Positions 33,947 through 42,925 are shown, counted from the stretch's first letter. The stretch: DNA of 64,000 bases from an uncultured Prevotellaceae bacterium (GCA_900314655.1 OMWC01000007.1:39415-103414); one strand, 5' to 3'. The notes: generated from the sequence alone by a model not told the origin. Program-made: numbers and translations.

Positions 33947-34891
33947 ATGAAAATCCTCTATTACCTGCTTCTGGCAGTATGCTACCCCATTTCGCTGTTA
34001 CCCTTCTGGGTGCATTACCTCTTTGCAGACGTATTGTACCTGCTGATCTACCATGTGGGCAGATACCGCCTGAAGGTGGTGAGGAAAAACCTGAAGAGTG
34101 CTTTCCCCGAAAAGTCGGCGGAGGAGTTGCGGCGCATTGAGAAGGATTTCTACCAATGGTTCTGCGACTATCTTGCGGAGACGGTCAAGCTGATGACAAT
34201 GAGCCGCAAGGAGATGAAACGGAGGATGGTGTTCAAGAATCCCGAAGCACTCGATGAAGTGGTGGCCAGCGGACAGTCGGTGGGTCTCTATCTGGGACAT
34301 TTCTGCAATTGGGAATGGGTTTCTTCGATACCGCTTTGGGTAAAGCCCGACACTTGGTGCGGACAGATTTACCACCCGCTGGAGAACAAGGCATTCGACA
34401 AGCTTTTCCTGCTGATCAGAGAACGGATGGATGCCCATTGCATCGCCATGCAGGATACGCTGCGCGAAATAGTGAAGCATCATCGAGAGAAAGAGCCCGT
34501 CATCATCGGTTATATCTCCGACCAGAAGCCCAATTGGTTCAATATCCATCATTGGGTGGATTTCCTGCATCACGACACCCCCGTCTTGACGGGTGCCGAG
34601 CGCATACTCAGGAAATTCAACCATGCCGTGTTCTATTTGGAGATCCATCGTGTACGCCGAGGATATTACGAAGCAGAAATCAAATTCATCACGCGTGAGC
34701 CTCAGCAGCTGGAGGAATACGCTCTGACCACCATCTACTACCAAATGCTGGAAGAGAGCATCCGCAAGGCACCGGCCTATTGGCTTTGGAGCCACGACAG
34801 ATGGAGCCGAACGCGCGAGGAGTTCGTCAGGCGCTTCGAGGTTGTTGACGGAAAAGTCATCAAGAAGCAGGAAGCCACGAAAAAGGACTAA
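33947..34891 (+). CDS. LpxL/HtrB-family lipid A acyltransferase
   Basis: This protein of about 314 residues is a lysophospholipid/lipid A late acyltransferase. It has an N-terminal membrane helix (LLLAVCYPISLLPFWVHYLF), the catalytic HX4-5 acidic motif seen as GHFCNWEWVS, and the family C-terminus AYWLWSHDRWSRTR. It should add a secondary acyl chain to lipid A at the inner membrane. The start at 33947 (MKILYYL) is used because the promoter lies between it and the in-frame ATG at 33896. Its last 4 bp overlap the convergent LTA-synthase-like gene. Confidence 0.9.
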   Translation: MKILYYLLLAVCYPISLLPFWVHYLFADVLYLLIYHVGRYRLKVVRKNLKSAFPEKSAEELRRIEKDFYQWFCDYLAETVKLMTMSRKEMKRRMVFKNPEALDEVVASGQSVGLYLGHFCNWEWVSSIPLWVKPDTWCGQIYHPLENKAFDKLFLLIRERMDAHCIAMQDTLREIVKHHREKEPVIIGYISDQKPNWFNIHHWVDFLHHDTPVLTGAERILRKFNHAVFYLEIHRVRRGYYEAEIKFITREPQQLEEYALTTIYYQMLEESIRKAPAYWLWSHDRWSRTREEFVRRFEVVDGKVIKKQEATKKD

Positions 34892-36867
34892 GGTTTCAGC
34901 CGGTCTTTCGTCATCCTGACCATATATTGCTGGATGATGGCCTTCAGCCTCTCCTCCATCCCCTTCCCCGTAGGGAGGGGAGATTTTGTTTTTCCTATCA
35001 GGTTATTTTTCATCAGCGAATCGCTGAGGGCGTAGAGTCCGATGGTCTTCTTGCCGTCGAACTGCAGCACATAATCACCCGCTACATACTGGTAGATACC
35101 ATTCAGGTAGTTCACGGCCCATGTCTTCTCTTTGGGCGTATGCAGCACGTCGATGCCAAAAGCGAAGTAAGGTTTCTGATAGCCCAGCATGCCCAGGATG
35201 GTAGGCAGGATATCTATCTGCTGGGCAATCTTGTCTTGTACCTCCCCTACGGGATTGCTCGGGTCAAAGATAATGATCGGAGAGCAGAATCCCCCAAGAT
35301 CCGTCTGGTATTCCGCATGGTCGCTCATATTGGTATGATCGCTGGTGAGCACGAAGATGGTGTTCTCAAACCAGGGTTGCCTGCTGGCTGTCTCGAAGAA
35401 TTTCCCGATGGCCATATCGGTATAGCGGATACATTTCTGAATGGGCAGATGTTCCTCAGGGTATTGCGCCTTATACGGTTCAGGCACGACGAAGGGATGG
35501 TGGCTCGAAGCGGTGAAGACAGCCGTCATGAAGGGTTCCTTCAGTTTTCCCATCTCCTCGGCATAGTATTGCAGGAAGGGTTCGTCCCAGATAGCCCAAG
35601 TGCCGTCGAAATCGTTGGTTCCCTTGGCAGCCTCATACTCCGTACGTCCGAAATAATGCTTGAACCCTGTCTTATACGCAAAAGCCTGGAAGCCCATCGA
35701 ACCATTCTCCGCTCCGTGGAAGAAAGCCGTCTCATAGCCCTCGGCTCCCAAGATACCTGCCAGTCCCGTATAGTCGTTCATAGAAGCAGGCGTCAGGATG
35801 AAAGGTTCCACGAACATCGGGATGCTGGAAAGAATGGAAGGCATACCGTCGATACTCTTGCGCCCGTTGCAGAAGCTGTTGCGGAAGGTGGTACTCTTGC
35901 TGATGAGCGAATCCACGCAAGGCGTATAGCCCCGGTATTTGCCGCCTTCGAGATCTTTGTTCAAGGCCCCGATGTACTCGCGCCCAAAGCTCTCCACAAT
36001 CAAGACCACCACATTCTTCCTAGAAAAACTAGAATCCCTAGAGCTACTAGTACTACTAGTACCACTAGAACTACTAGCCCCCCTAGCCCCAGCATGCACC
36101 GGCGAATAGATCCTCTCCATCTCCTGCTCACTCTTAAAATAATCAGGAACCGTGAAGACATTCTTTCCGATAGAACGGATCAGCGCAAAAGGCGTATTGA
36201 GCACCAGCGCTGCATCCAGCGGACGCTCTACATACTGATTGGCATTCGATAACGTGATGGGGCGCACGGCCGTAGTGAAACCGCCTCGCATTCCTGCAAT
36301 GGTAAAGGGAACCAGCAACAGCAACGACAGCAAACAGGCAAGGTCGTAGCGCCACCATGAAACAATCCTGCGACTCTGAAGGCGGGGCTTGGCATAGAAA
36401 AGCCAGAGACCCATCATCACCAAGAAGAACAGCAACACCAGATACCAATGGGTCAGAAACTCCCTGCCGATGATACCCGCCAGATTGCCTTCGTGCGAAA
36501 ACTCCTGCACGACAGACGTGGTGGTGCGCCGCATGGTAAATTGGAAGTAAACGGAGTCAGCGAGATTGATGGCAAAGGCCATGCCGTTGACAATCATGAA
36601 GAGCCACTTGCACAGCTGCTGATAGGTCTTGTTCTCTTTCCAATGCAACGGAAAGAGCATCATGACGATATAAAGCACATTCGTGTAGAGAATGGCGGAA
36701 GCATCAAACAGCAGACCTCCCTTGAACACGTCAAAGGTATAGGTGAGATAGGCTGCATTCTCCAGACAATACTCCAGACGCGCTATCTGATAGACCAGGA
36801 ATACTAGCAGCAGGTTCCACAGAACCGCCAGCAAGGGGGAATATATCTTGTCATGCCATTGTTTCAT
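34888..36867 (-). CDS. LTA-synthase-like membrane phosphotransferase (sulfatase fold)
   Basis: This 659-residue protein has about five N-terminal membrane helices (to about 195) and an extracytoplasmic alkaline-phosphatase/sulfatase domain. Metal and catalytic motifs are VVLIVESFGREYIG (Glu292), the nucleophile region NGRKSIDGMPS (Ser338), TASSHHPF and TSDHTN. Relatives transfer glycerol phosphate or phosphoethanolamine from phospholipids to envelope glycans. A Ser/Thr/Gly-rich linker (about 259-283) is encoded by a CTAGTACTAGA-type tract (36020-36090). A KSPLPTGKG segment near the C-terminus is encoded by the GC-rich repeat family (34957-34984). Its ATG overlaps the stop of its paralogue by 4 bp. 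Confidence 0.85.
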   Translation of the reverse strand: MKQWHDKIYSPLLAVLWNLLLVFLVYQIARLEYCLENAAYLTYTFDVFKGGLLFDASAILYTNVLYIVMMLFPLHWKENKTYQQLCKWLFMIVNGMAFAINLADSVYFQFTMRRTTTSVVQEFSHEGNLAGIIGREFLTHWYLVLLFFLVMMGLWLFYAKPRLQSRRIVSWWRYDLACLLSLLLLVPFTIAGMRGGFTTAVRPITLSNANQYVERPLDAALVLNTPFALIRSIGKNVFTVPDYFKSEQEMERIYSPVHAGARGASSSSGTSSTSSSRDSSFSRKNVVVLIVESFGREYIGALNKDLEGGKYRGYTPCVDSLISKSTTFRNSFCNGRKSIDGMPSILSSIPMFVEPFILTPASMNDYTGLAGILGAEGYETAFFHGAENGSMGFQAFAYKTGFKHYFGRTEYEAAKGTNDFDGTWAIWDEPFLQYYAEEMGKLKEPFMTAVFTASSHHPFVVPEPYKAQYPEEHLPIQKCIRYTDMAIGKFFETASRQPWFENTIFVLTSDHTNMSDHAEYQTDLGGFCSPIIIFDPSNPVGEVQDKIAQQIDILPTILGMLGYQKPYFAFGIDVLHTPKEKTWAVNYLNGIYQYVAGDYVLQFDGKKTIGLYALSDSLMKNNLIGKTKSPLPTGKGMEERLKAIIQQYMVRMTKDRLKP

Positions 36868-38663
36868 CGCTCGTTCAAGTCTTTAGTTGCGGCCTGCAGG
36901 ATAGCCTGCGCCTTTTTGATGAGCTCGGAGGTGCCGTTGCCTTCCGTCTTCACCACTCTGTTGCTGATAAAGTCGTAGTTCACGAACCCGGTACTGTCGG
37001 TGATTGAAAAACCATCGTCGTAGGTATGCATGGCAACAGGCTTGGTATAAGTCTTGCTCAGCACGTCACGGCTGAAGGTAAACTTGTCGTGATTGATACC
37101 CAACTGCGCCAGAAGCGTGGCAGGCAAATCCGTCTGATTGCAGATTTGCTCGATGCGCCGGGGTGCTTTCACGGCTCCGCCTACCCATATCATCGGAATA
37201 TGGGTGAGCAGCGGGTTGGATTCGTCTATACCATTATGTACGATACCATGATCGGGGAGCATCACCACCAGCGTGTTCTCCCAGAGGGGCGACTGGCGGA
37301 GCTTTCCGATAAACTGTCCCACGCATTGGTCGAGATAATAGAACGCATTCAGCACCTCGTCATCGAAATGATGAATGGGAACATCCCAGGGCACATGGCT
37401 GCTGAGCGTAGAATAGCCAATGAGGAAAGGCTGGCGCATGGATGTCGAGAGCTGATAAAGCGTGCCGAAGGTGATATCGTCTCTCACGCCCCATTCAGCC
37501 GTGCGTTGCTCTTCGGCGGTATAGTCATCCATCCACGTGAGATCCGAGAAACCGCCCGAGACAAGATAGCTCCGCATATTGGTGAAATTGATGTCACCGC
37601 CATAGAGGTAATGCGTCTGATAGCCTCGCTCCTGCAAGGTGCGGGCCATATTGGGAAGCGTTCGCGACTTCGAAGGAATCTTCATCACCGACATCGTGGG
37701 AAACGAGGGATAACCGCTCCAGGTGCATACCGTGCCGCGATCCGTGCGCCAGGAATTGGCATAGCAGTTGGTGAAATAGACGCCTTCCTTGGCAAGACGG
37801 TTCAGGTTGGGCGTAATGTCAGAACGTCCGCTGATCTCCGTAAACTGTCCGCCACAACTTTCCAGCAGAATCACGATGATATTGGGGGTCTGTGTGGTCA
37901 GCAGGGTGTCAGTCCCGATGCTCTGCGTGTTGTAGAGTTCACGGATGATTTTCTCGCATTCCGCATCCTCCATGAAATGATAGGTCACGTTATTGCTGGC
38001 CGTCTTCTCAAAAGAGGCAAAGAAGGAGAAGACAGGATTGACCGCCGAATGGTTCAGAAACTGGTTCTGCGAGTAATACACCTGTCCGATATTCGTCGTT
38101 GACTCGCCGAGTCCTCCCCTGATACCTATCACGATCAAGGGGATGAGCAGCACACCTGCAATCGTGGCTATCAGGCGATGGGAAGCCTTTTGGAACCGAG
38201 GTGTAATCCGGTCATAGAGGAAATAGACTACAAAACCGCAGAGGATGAGACACAAGAGCCTGACGATCAGGTAGCCTATGCTCACGCTCGCCATAGCCTC
38301 CGTGGGCGTTTCCAGATACGACAGGCAGGAAGCGTCGAGCTTGAACTGCCAGAATTCGTAAAGGCTGGTGTCTGCCACGAAAGCCAGCGGCAGGAGTATG
38401 GCCAGCACCACATACCATATTCTGAACACCCACTTGGGCATCCGTATCCATAACGAAACGATGGTCAGCAGGAAAGGAACGGTGAAGAGATAGAGCGAAG
38501 TGCTGAAGTCAAGTGATTTTCCATGCCATATCACCTCCACGACATCCTTCAGCGAGAAGTCGTGGCCGCTATGGTTGAAAAGCATGAAAAGGATTTTGGC
38601 GACGATGAAGATACATACCGTCACCAGAAAGTACTTCAACAGATAGGATGCTCGCTGCCTCAT
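36864..38663 (-). CDS. LTA-synthase-like membrane phosphotransferase, second copy
   Basis: This 599-residue paralogue of the next gene has N-terminal membrane helices (about 10-30, 45-70, 80-110, 125-150, 160-185) and a periplasmic sulfatase-fold domain: NIIVILLESCGGQFTE, nucleophile region WRTDRGTVCTWSG (Thr), STLSSHVPWDVP and VVMLPDHGIV. A threonine where sulfatases carry cysteine or serine for formylglycine supports the phosphotransferase branch. Both ends overlap neighbours by 4 bp (ATGA), so it is translated in series with the MsbA-like gene and its paralogue. Confidence 0.85.
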   Translation of the reverse strand: MRQRASYLLKYFLVTVCIFIVAKILFMLFNHSGHDFSLKDVVEVIWHGKSLDFSTSLYLFTVPFLLTIVSLWIRMPKWVFRIWYVVLAILLPLAFVADTSLYEFWQFKLDASCLSYLETPTEAMASVSIGYLIVRLLCLILCGFVVYFLYDRITPRFQKASHRLIATIAGVLLIPLIVIGIRGGLGESTTNIGQVYYSQNQFLNHSAVNPVFSFFASFEKTASNNVTYHFMEDAECEKIIRELYNTQSIGTDTLLTTQTPNIIVILLESCGGQFTEISGRSDITPNLNRLAKEGVYFTNCYANSWRTDRGTVCTWSGYPSFPTMSVMKIPSKSRTLPNMARTLQERGYQTHYLYGGDINFTNMRSYLVSGGFSDLTWMDDYTAEEQRTAEWGVRDDITFGTLYQLSTSMRQPFLIGYSTLSSHVPWDVPIHHFDDEVLNAFYYLDQCVGQFIGKLRQSPLWENTLVVMLPDHGIVHNGIDESNPLLTHIPMIWVGGAVKAPRRIEQICNQTDLPATLLAQLGINHDKFTFSRDVLSKTYTKPVAMHTYDDGFSITDSTGFVNYDFISNRVVKTEGNGTSELIKKAQAILQAATKDLNER

Positions 38664-40489
38664 AGGCTCTGCATATCGTTCAGTTTCTTGTAATAGCCGT
38701 CCATGCTGAGCAGTTCCTCATGCGTGCCGCGCTCCACAATCTGGCCTTCATGAAGCACACAGATCTCATCAGCATTCTTGATGGTGGAGAGACGGTGGGC
38801 AATAGCCACGGTGGTACGGGTTTTCATCAGCCGCTCCAGCGCATCCTGCACCAGTCGTTCGCTCTCGGTGTCGAGGGCAGAGGTGGCTTCATCCAGAATC
38901 AATATCGGCGGGTTCTTCAGGATAGCACGGGCTATCGACACTCGCTGGCGCTGTCCGCCGCTGAGCCTTCCGCCACGGTCGCCGATATTCGTCTCAAACT
39001 GATGCTCGCTCTGCATGATAAAGTCGTAGGCATTGGCAATCTTGGCCGACTCTGCAATTTCCTCGTCGGTAGCTGAATCCACGCCGAATGAGATATTGTT
39101 GCGGAAGGAATCGTTAAAGAGGATAGCCTCCTGGTTCACGTTGCCTATCAGCTGCCGCAGGTCCTGAATGCCCAGGTCCTTCACGTTGATGCCGTCGATA
39201 AGCACCTCTCCCTCCTGCACGTCGTAGTAACGCGGTATCAGATCCACCATCGTTGACTTGCCGCTGCCACTCTGTCCCACGATGGCAATGGTCTTGCCCT
39301 TGGGAATAATGAGATTGATATGGCGCAGAATCCAGGTCTCGCCATAGCGGAACGACACATCGCGGAACTCTATCTGATGTTCGAACGATGCGATATGCTT
39401 CGGGTTTTCAGGCTCCTTGATCGTGTTTTCGGCCATCAGTATCTTATCCACACGCTCCATCGAAGCCAGTCCCTTGGGAATATTGTAACCCGCTTTCGAG
39501 AATTCCTTCAGCGGATTGATGATGCTATACAGGATAACCAGATAATAGATAAAGGTGCTGCCCGACATGGAGGCATTGTTCAGCACCTGCACGCCGCCAA
39601 ACCACAACACGATGATGATCATCACCGTGCCCAGGAACTCACTCATCGGATGGGCCAGCTGCTGGCGGGTGTTCACCCACTGGATATTGTCGCGATACTC
39701 ATTGTTCACCTTCGAGAACTTGGCGTTCATCTTATCCTCGGCGTTGAAAGCCTTGATGATGCGCAGCCCGCCCAGCGTCTCTTCCACCACGCTCATCGTA
39801 TCGCTCCAGAGCGACTGCGCCTTCACCGAGTTCTGCTTCAGGCGGCGGCCCACATAACCCATGAACCATCCGAACAGCGGAACAAAGACAATGGTGAACA
39901 GCGTGAGTTGCCATGAGATGAAAAGCAGCGTTCCGAAATACATCACGATCAGGATCGGGTTCTTGAACAGCATGTCGAGGCTCGACATGATACTGGTTTC
40001 TATCTCCTGCACATCACCGCTCATGCGGGCAATGATATCGCCCTTGCGCTCCTCCGAGAAGAATCCCAGGGGCAAAGAAGTAATCTTCTGGTACAGCTGA
40101 TTGCGGATATCACGCACCACGCCCGTACGAATCGGTATAATCGTGGCCGAAGAAAGGAAGTAGGCTCCCGTTTTCAGGAAGGTGGCAAAAGCCAGAAACA
40201 GGCCGATGACCAGCAGCGTCGTCGTGGCGCCCCAATCCAGGATAAGCTCCTGCATGTAGTAGTTCATGTTGTTCATCAGCGCTTCCTTCAGGTTGCCCAT
40301 TGTGATAGGCATATACTCCACCTGGCGGAGGCTCTCTTCCGTCCTGAACAGGATATTCAGGATAGGAATGATGGCGGCAAACGAGAAGATGTTCAACACC
40401 GCAGAAAGGATATTGAACAGCACCGTCAGCACCAGATATTTTTTGTAGGGCGGCACGAATCGCCGCAACACCTTAAAGAATTCTTTCAT
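38660..40489 (-). CDS. MsbA-like ABC lipid exporter (fused permease and ATPase)
   Basis: This 609-residue half-transporter has six N-terminal membrane helices and a C-terminal ATPase: Walker A IVGQSGSGKST, signature LSGGQRQRVSIARA, Walker B ILILDEATSALD, switch VAIAHRLST. The best family match is MsbA-type lipid A-core flippases, consistent with the LpxL-like and LTA-synthase-like neighbours. Other lipid or peptide exporters have the same layout. It is the first gene of a three-gene operon with 4-bp overlaps. A clear promoter lies about 60 bp upstream and a hairpin lies in the leader. Confidence 0.85.
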   Translation of the reverse strand: MKEFFKVLRRFVPPYKKYLVLTVLFNILSAVLNIFSFAAIIPILNILFRTEESLRQVEYMPITMGNLKEALMNNMNYYMQELILDWGATTTLLVIGLFLAFATFLKTGAYFLSSATIIPIRTGVVRDIRNQLYQKITSLPLGFFSEERKGDIIARMSGDVQEIETSIMSSLDMLFKNPILIVMYFGTLLFISWQLTLFTIVFVPLFGWFMGYVGRRLKQNSVKAQSLWSDTMSVVEETLGGLRIIKAFNAEDKMNAKFSKVNNEYRDNIQWVNTRQQLAHPMSEFLGTVMIIIVLWFGGVQVLNNASMSGSTFIYYLVILYSIINPLKEFSKAGYNIPKGLASMERVDKILMAENTIKEPENPKHIASFEHQIEFRDVSFRYGETWILRHINLIIPKGKTIAIVGQSGSGKSTMVDLIPRYYDVQEGEVLIDGINVKDLGIQDLRQLIGNVNQEAILFNDSFRNNISFGVDSATDEEIAESAKIANAYDFIMQSEHQFETNIGDRGGRLSGGQRQRVSIARAILKNPPILILDEATSALDTESERLVQDALERLMKTRTTVAIAHRLSTIKNADEICVLHEGQIVERGTHEELLSMDGYYKKLNDMQSL

Positions 40490-40528
40490 TCAAGCACTCT
40501 GAAAATCGATTCCCAAAGAATCGGTTAC
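40485..40528 (-). promoter_or_regulatory. Leader hairpin shared with the patatin gene
   Basis: On the minus strand GTAACCG, hairpin CGATTC-loop-GAATCG, TTTTCAGA, then the start region TGAATGAAAGAA. The same order is found at 12117-12160 with a different stem sequence. Confidence 0.55.
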
Positions 40529-40544
40529 TTTCATATTTAGGGTA

Positions 40545-40576
40545 CAAATGTAATACAAATAAACAGAAACACCAAA
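40545..40576 (-). promoter_or_regulatory. Promoter of the msbA-like operon
   Basis: TTTG (40576-40573), 20 bp, then TACATTTG (40552-40545) on the minus strand. The leader is about 50 nt and contains the shared hairpin. Confidence 0.75.
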
Positions 40577-40768
40577 GTTTCACCCTCAGTTTTTCCATTT
40601 ATTAAACTTTCCACAAAGAAAACCTACTTTTCAGCACCTAACAACATAAAAAAACACACAAAAGACACTGACACAATATAAAGTACGCAGAGACACAAAG
40701 AAAGCATTGTTTTATGAGAACTGAATGATGATACATTTCTGGATGTGTGGATGTAGTATTATTAAGGT

Positions 40769-40839
40769 GTTGCAACAAATAAAAAAACTTCACCGTTTGG
40801 TGTAACTCGTTTGATGACAGGGAGTTGAGGTGAAGGGTT
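40769..40839. repeat. 71-bp dispersed repeat, copy 1
   Basis: This block (GTTGCAACAAATA, CTTCACC, GGTGTAA, GTTTGATGACA, GAGTTGAGGTGAAGGGTT in order) matches 58088-58157 with few differences. It contains a CTTCACC/GGTGTAA hairpin. It abuts and partly overlaps the left arm of the 620-bp element. Confidence 0.75.
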
Positions 40840-41448
40840 AAAAGGAGACCCACCCCAACCCTCCCTAAAGGAGGGGGAGACCCACCCCAACCCTCCCTGT
40901 TTAGGGAGGGAGTCTTGCGGACGGGGCATTCGTAAGTTTGTCATTTATGCATCGTAAATGATAGAGTTACGTCTCGCAAATGATACATTTAGACTTCATA
41001 TTTCTATGTCACTTGGATAACTGGAATGTATTCCGTTCGATGATGTTTTGGTCTTCATTCTATGATATTTTGAAGTTCGTTTGATGATAGATTGGAGTTC
41101 ATTCTATGATAGATTGAAGTCCGTTTGATGATAGATTGGAAGGCAAAACATCATCGAATGAAATGAATTTTCTAGATTATTCAGAAAGTAAAATTATCAA
41201 ACAAAAATCTACAAAAATCTCACAAAAATGTAGCTTATGATGAAAGATTTGCGATAGATTTTTGAAGATTTTTGTTTTTTAATGAAACACAAAGACACGA
41301 AGACACAAAAATGTTCAACGATAACCCTAACCTTAATCCTCACTGGACTCCCTCCCTAAACAGGGAGGGCTGGGGTGGGTCTCCCCCTTCCCCTCGGGAG
41401 GGCGGGGGTGGGTCTCTTGTTGTGGGTCTCCTTTTTCAACCCTTCACC
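40829..41448. mobile_element. Candidate non-coding element with long inverted arms
   Basis: The left arm (40829-40914) and the right arm (41346-41448) carry the same words in the same order on opposite strands: GGTGAAGGGTT, AAGGAGACCCAC, two CCCTCCC/GGGAGGG palindromes separated by AGACCCACCCC, and GGGAGGGAGTC at the inner edge. The 431 bp between them are AT-rich and hold a 22-bp tandem array (41035-41144) and a 22-bp inverted repeat (41199-41220 with 41256-41277, one mismatch). No credible gene lies within. It resembles a MITE-like or repeat-built element; mobility is not shown. Together with the flanks at 40490-40768 and 41449-41535, this accounts for the gene-free kilobase. Confidence 0.55.
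41035..41144. repeat. Five-unit 22-bp tandem array with two alternating unit types
   Basis: Units start at 41035, 41057, 41079, 41101 and 41123. Odd units begin GTTYGATGAT, even units begin ATTCTATGAT; all share a TTTTG/ATTG centre and mostly end AGTYC. Two weaker 22-bp units (GTAAATGATAG..., GCAAATGATAC...) precede them at about 40956-40999. There are no spacers, so it is not a CRISPR. Confidence 0.75.
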
Positions 41449-41535
41449 GTAAAGTACTGGCAAATAAGATATTAACCACAATTGTGAAGCTTTTTAAAAC
41501 TTCAAACAAGTCGTAGAAATAAGGGAATATCCTTC

Positions 41536-42912
41536 CTAAAGGGCTTCACCGAAAAGGGTGGCGCTGGTGCTGCCGGTGATGCGCACGCGAACACGCTCGC
41601 CGATATGATGACCGGCCTTATCGAAGACTACCATCTTGTTCTGCTCGGTGCGGCCGCAGAGCTGCTCACGGCTGCGCTTGGAGAAACCTTCTACGAGCAC
41701 TTCAAACTCCTTGCCTTCGTCCAGTTTGTTGCGCTGGGCGGAGATCTCGGTCTGCAGGGCGATGAGTTCGTTGAGGCGGCGAATCTTCTCTTCCTCAGGT
41801 ACATTGTCAGGCAGATGACGGGCGGCAAAGGTGCCTGGACGCTCTGAATACTTGAACATGAAGGCTGAATCGAAACCTACCTCACGCACCAGGGAGAGTG
41901 TCTGCTGGAAGTCTTCCTCGGTTTCATCGTGATAACCCACAAAGATATCTGTGGTGATACCGCAACCGGGAATGATGCGGCGGATAGCGTCTATCTTCTG
42001 CAGATAGTCTTCGCGGGTGTATTTGCGGTTCATCAGTTTCAAGGTCCGGTTGCTGCCGCTTTGGGCAGGGAAATGGATATGGCGACAAAGGTTGGGCTCC
42101 TCGGCAATGGCATGGAGGATGTCTTCGGTCATATCCTCGGGATTGGAGGTGGTGAAACGCACCCGCATTTCAGGCACTTCGCGGGCCACGAGGCGGAGAA
42201 GTTGGGCAAAGGAAGTTTGGGTGTTGGGTGTTGGATGTTGGGTGTTGGATGACAGGCTTAGCCCGTAGCTGTTCACGTTCTGCCCCAGAAGCGTCACTTC
42301 CTTGAAGCCACGGTCGCGCAGATCGCGTACTTCGCGGAGGATGCTTTCCACATCGCGGCTGCGCTCACGGCCACGGGTGAAGGGCACGATGCAATAATGG
42401 CAGAAGTTGTTGCAACCACGCATGATGCTGACAAAACCGCCTATCTTGTGTCCCAAGCCAATGTGCTGGGGAATCACGTCGCGATAAGTCTCTGTCGTGG
42501 AGAGTTCCACGTTGATGGCTTTATGTCCGAGTTCGGCCTGCGCTACCAAGTCGGGAAGCGTGAGATAGGCATCCGGTCCGGCCACGAGGTCGCAATGGTG
42601 GTTTTCCAGGAGGTCATCTTTTACGCGCTCCGCCATACAGCCGAGGACACCGATGATTAACCCACCCTTGGTCCCTCCCGAAGGGAGGGAGTTCTTTTGA
42701 CGTGATTTGCGTAAAGCGGCCAATACATCCAGTCTGTGGTAGATTTTCTGCTCGGCATTATCGCGCACCGAACAAGTGTTGAGAAAGACGGCATCCGCCT
42801 CCTCTACCGTTTGGCAAACTTCATAGCCCGCCATCTGCATCACCGAGGCCACTACTTCCGAGTCGGCCACATTCATCTGACACCCGTATGTTTCTATCAG
42901 CAACTTTTTCAT
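41536..42912 (-). CDS. miaB: tRNA-2-methylthio-N6-dimethylallyladenosine synthase
   Basis: This 458-residue radical-SAM methylthiotransferase modifies A37 of tRNAs after dimethylallylation. The N-terminal UPF0004 domain carries Cys11, Cys47 and Cys92 for one Fe-S cluster. The radical-SAM motif CNNFCHYC (Cys167, 171, 174) binds the other. A TRAM domain closes the protein. Two repeat-derived inserts are visible: residues about 72-83 (NSLPSGGTKG, GC-rich family, 42660-42695) and about 219-233 (SSNTQHPTPNTQ, GTGTTGGATGTTGG words, 42215-42252). Both are in frame and lie in loops. The -7 box TATCTTTG ends 5 bp before the ATG, so the mRNA should be leaderless. Confidence 0.95.
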   Translation of the reverse strand: MKKLLIETYGCQMNVADSEVVASVMQMAGYEVCQTVEEADAVFLNTCSVRDNAEQKIYHRLDVLAALRKSRQKNSLPSGGTKGGLIIGVLGCMAERVKDDLLENHHCDLVAGPDAYLTLPDLVAQAELGHKAINVELSTTETYRDVIPQHIGLGHKIGGFVSIMRGCNNFCHYCIVPFTRGRERSRDVESILREVRDLRDRGFKEVTLLGQNVNSYGLSLSSNTQHPTPNTQTSFAQLLRLVAREVPEMRVRFTTSNPEDMTEDILHAIAEEPNLCRHIHFPAQSGSNRTLKLMNRKYTREDYLQKIDAIRRIIPGCGITTDIFVGYHDETEEDFQQTLSLVREVGFDSAFMFKYSERPGTFAARHLPDNVPEEEKIRRLNELIALQTEISAQRNKLDEGKEFEVLVEGFSKRSREQLCGRTEQNKMVVFDKAGHHIGERVRVRITGSTSATLFGEAL

Positions 42913-42917
42913 GGGTG

Positions 42918-42925
42918 CAAAGATA
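42918..42925 (-). promoter_or_regulatory. miaB -7 box, leaderless start
   Basis: TATCTTTG (42925-42918) is followed after 5 bp by the ATG of miaB. Typical spacing puts the transcription start at or next to the A of ATG. The -33 region is not clear and lies in a GAGAATGAGA tract. Confidence 0.6.

Noticed and set aside
34927..36252. Rightward ORF of 441 codons
   Set aside because: It lies antisense to the LTA-synthase-like gene, whose membrane helices and catalytic motifs are intact. The shadow has no coherent domain.
36864..38663. The two sulfatase-fold proteins as true sulfatases matured by the SUMF1-like domain
   Set aside because: Their nucleophile positions carry Ser or Thr in the LTA-synthase context, not the C/S-x-P-x-R sulfatase signature, and the SUMF1-like domain lacks a catalytic cysteine.
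41035..41144. 22-bp array as a CRISPR
   Set aside because: The units are contiguous, have no spacers, alternate between two types, and no cas gene is nearby.
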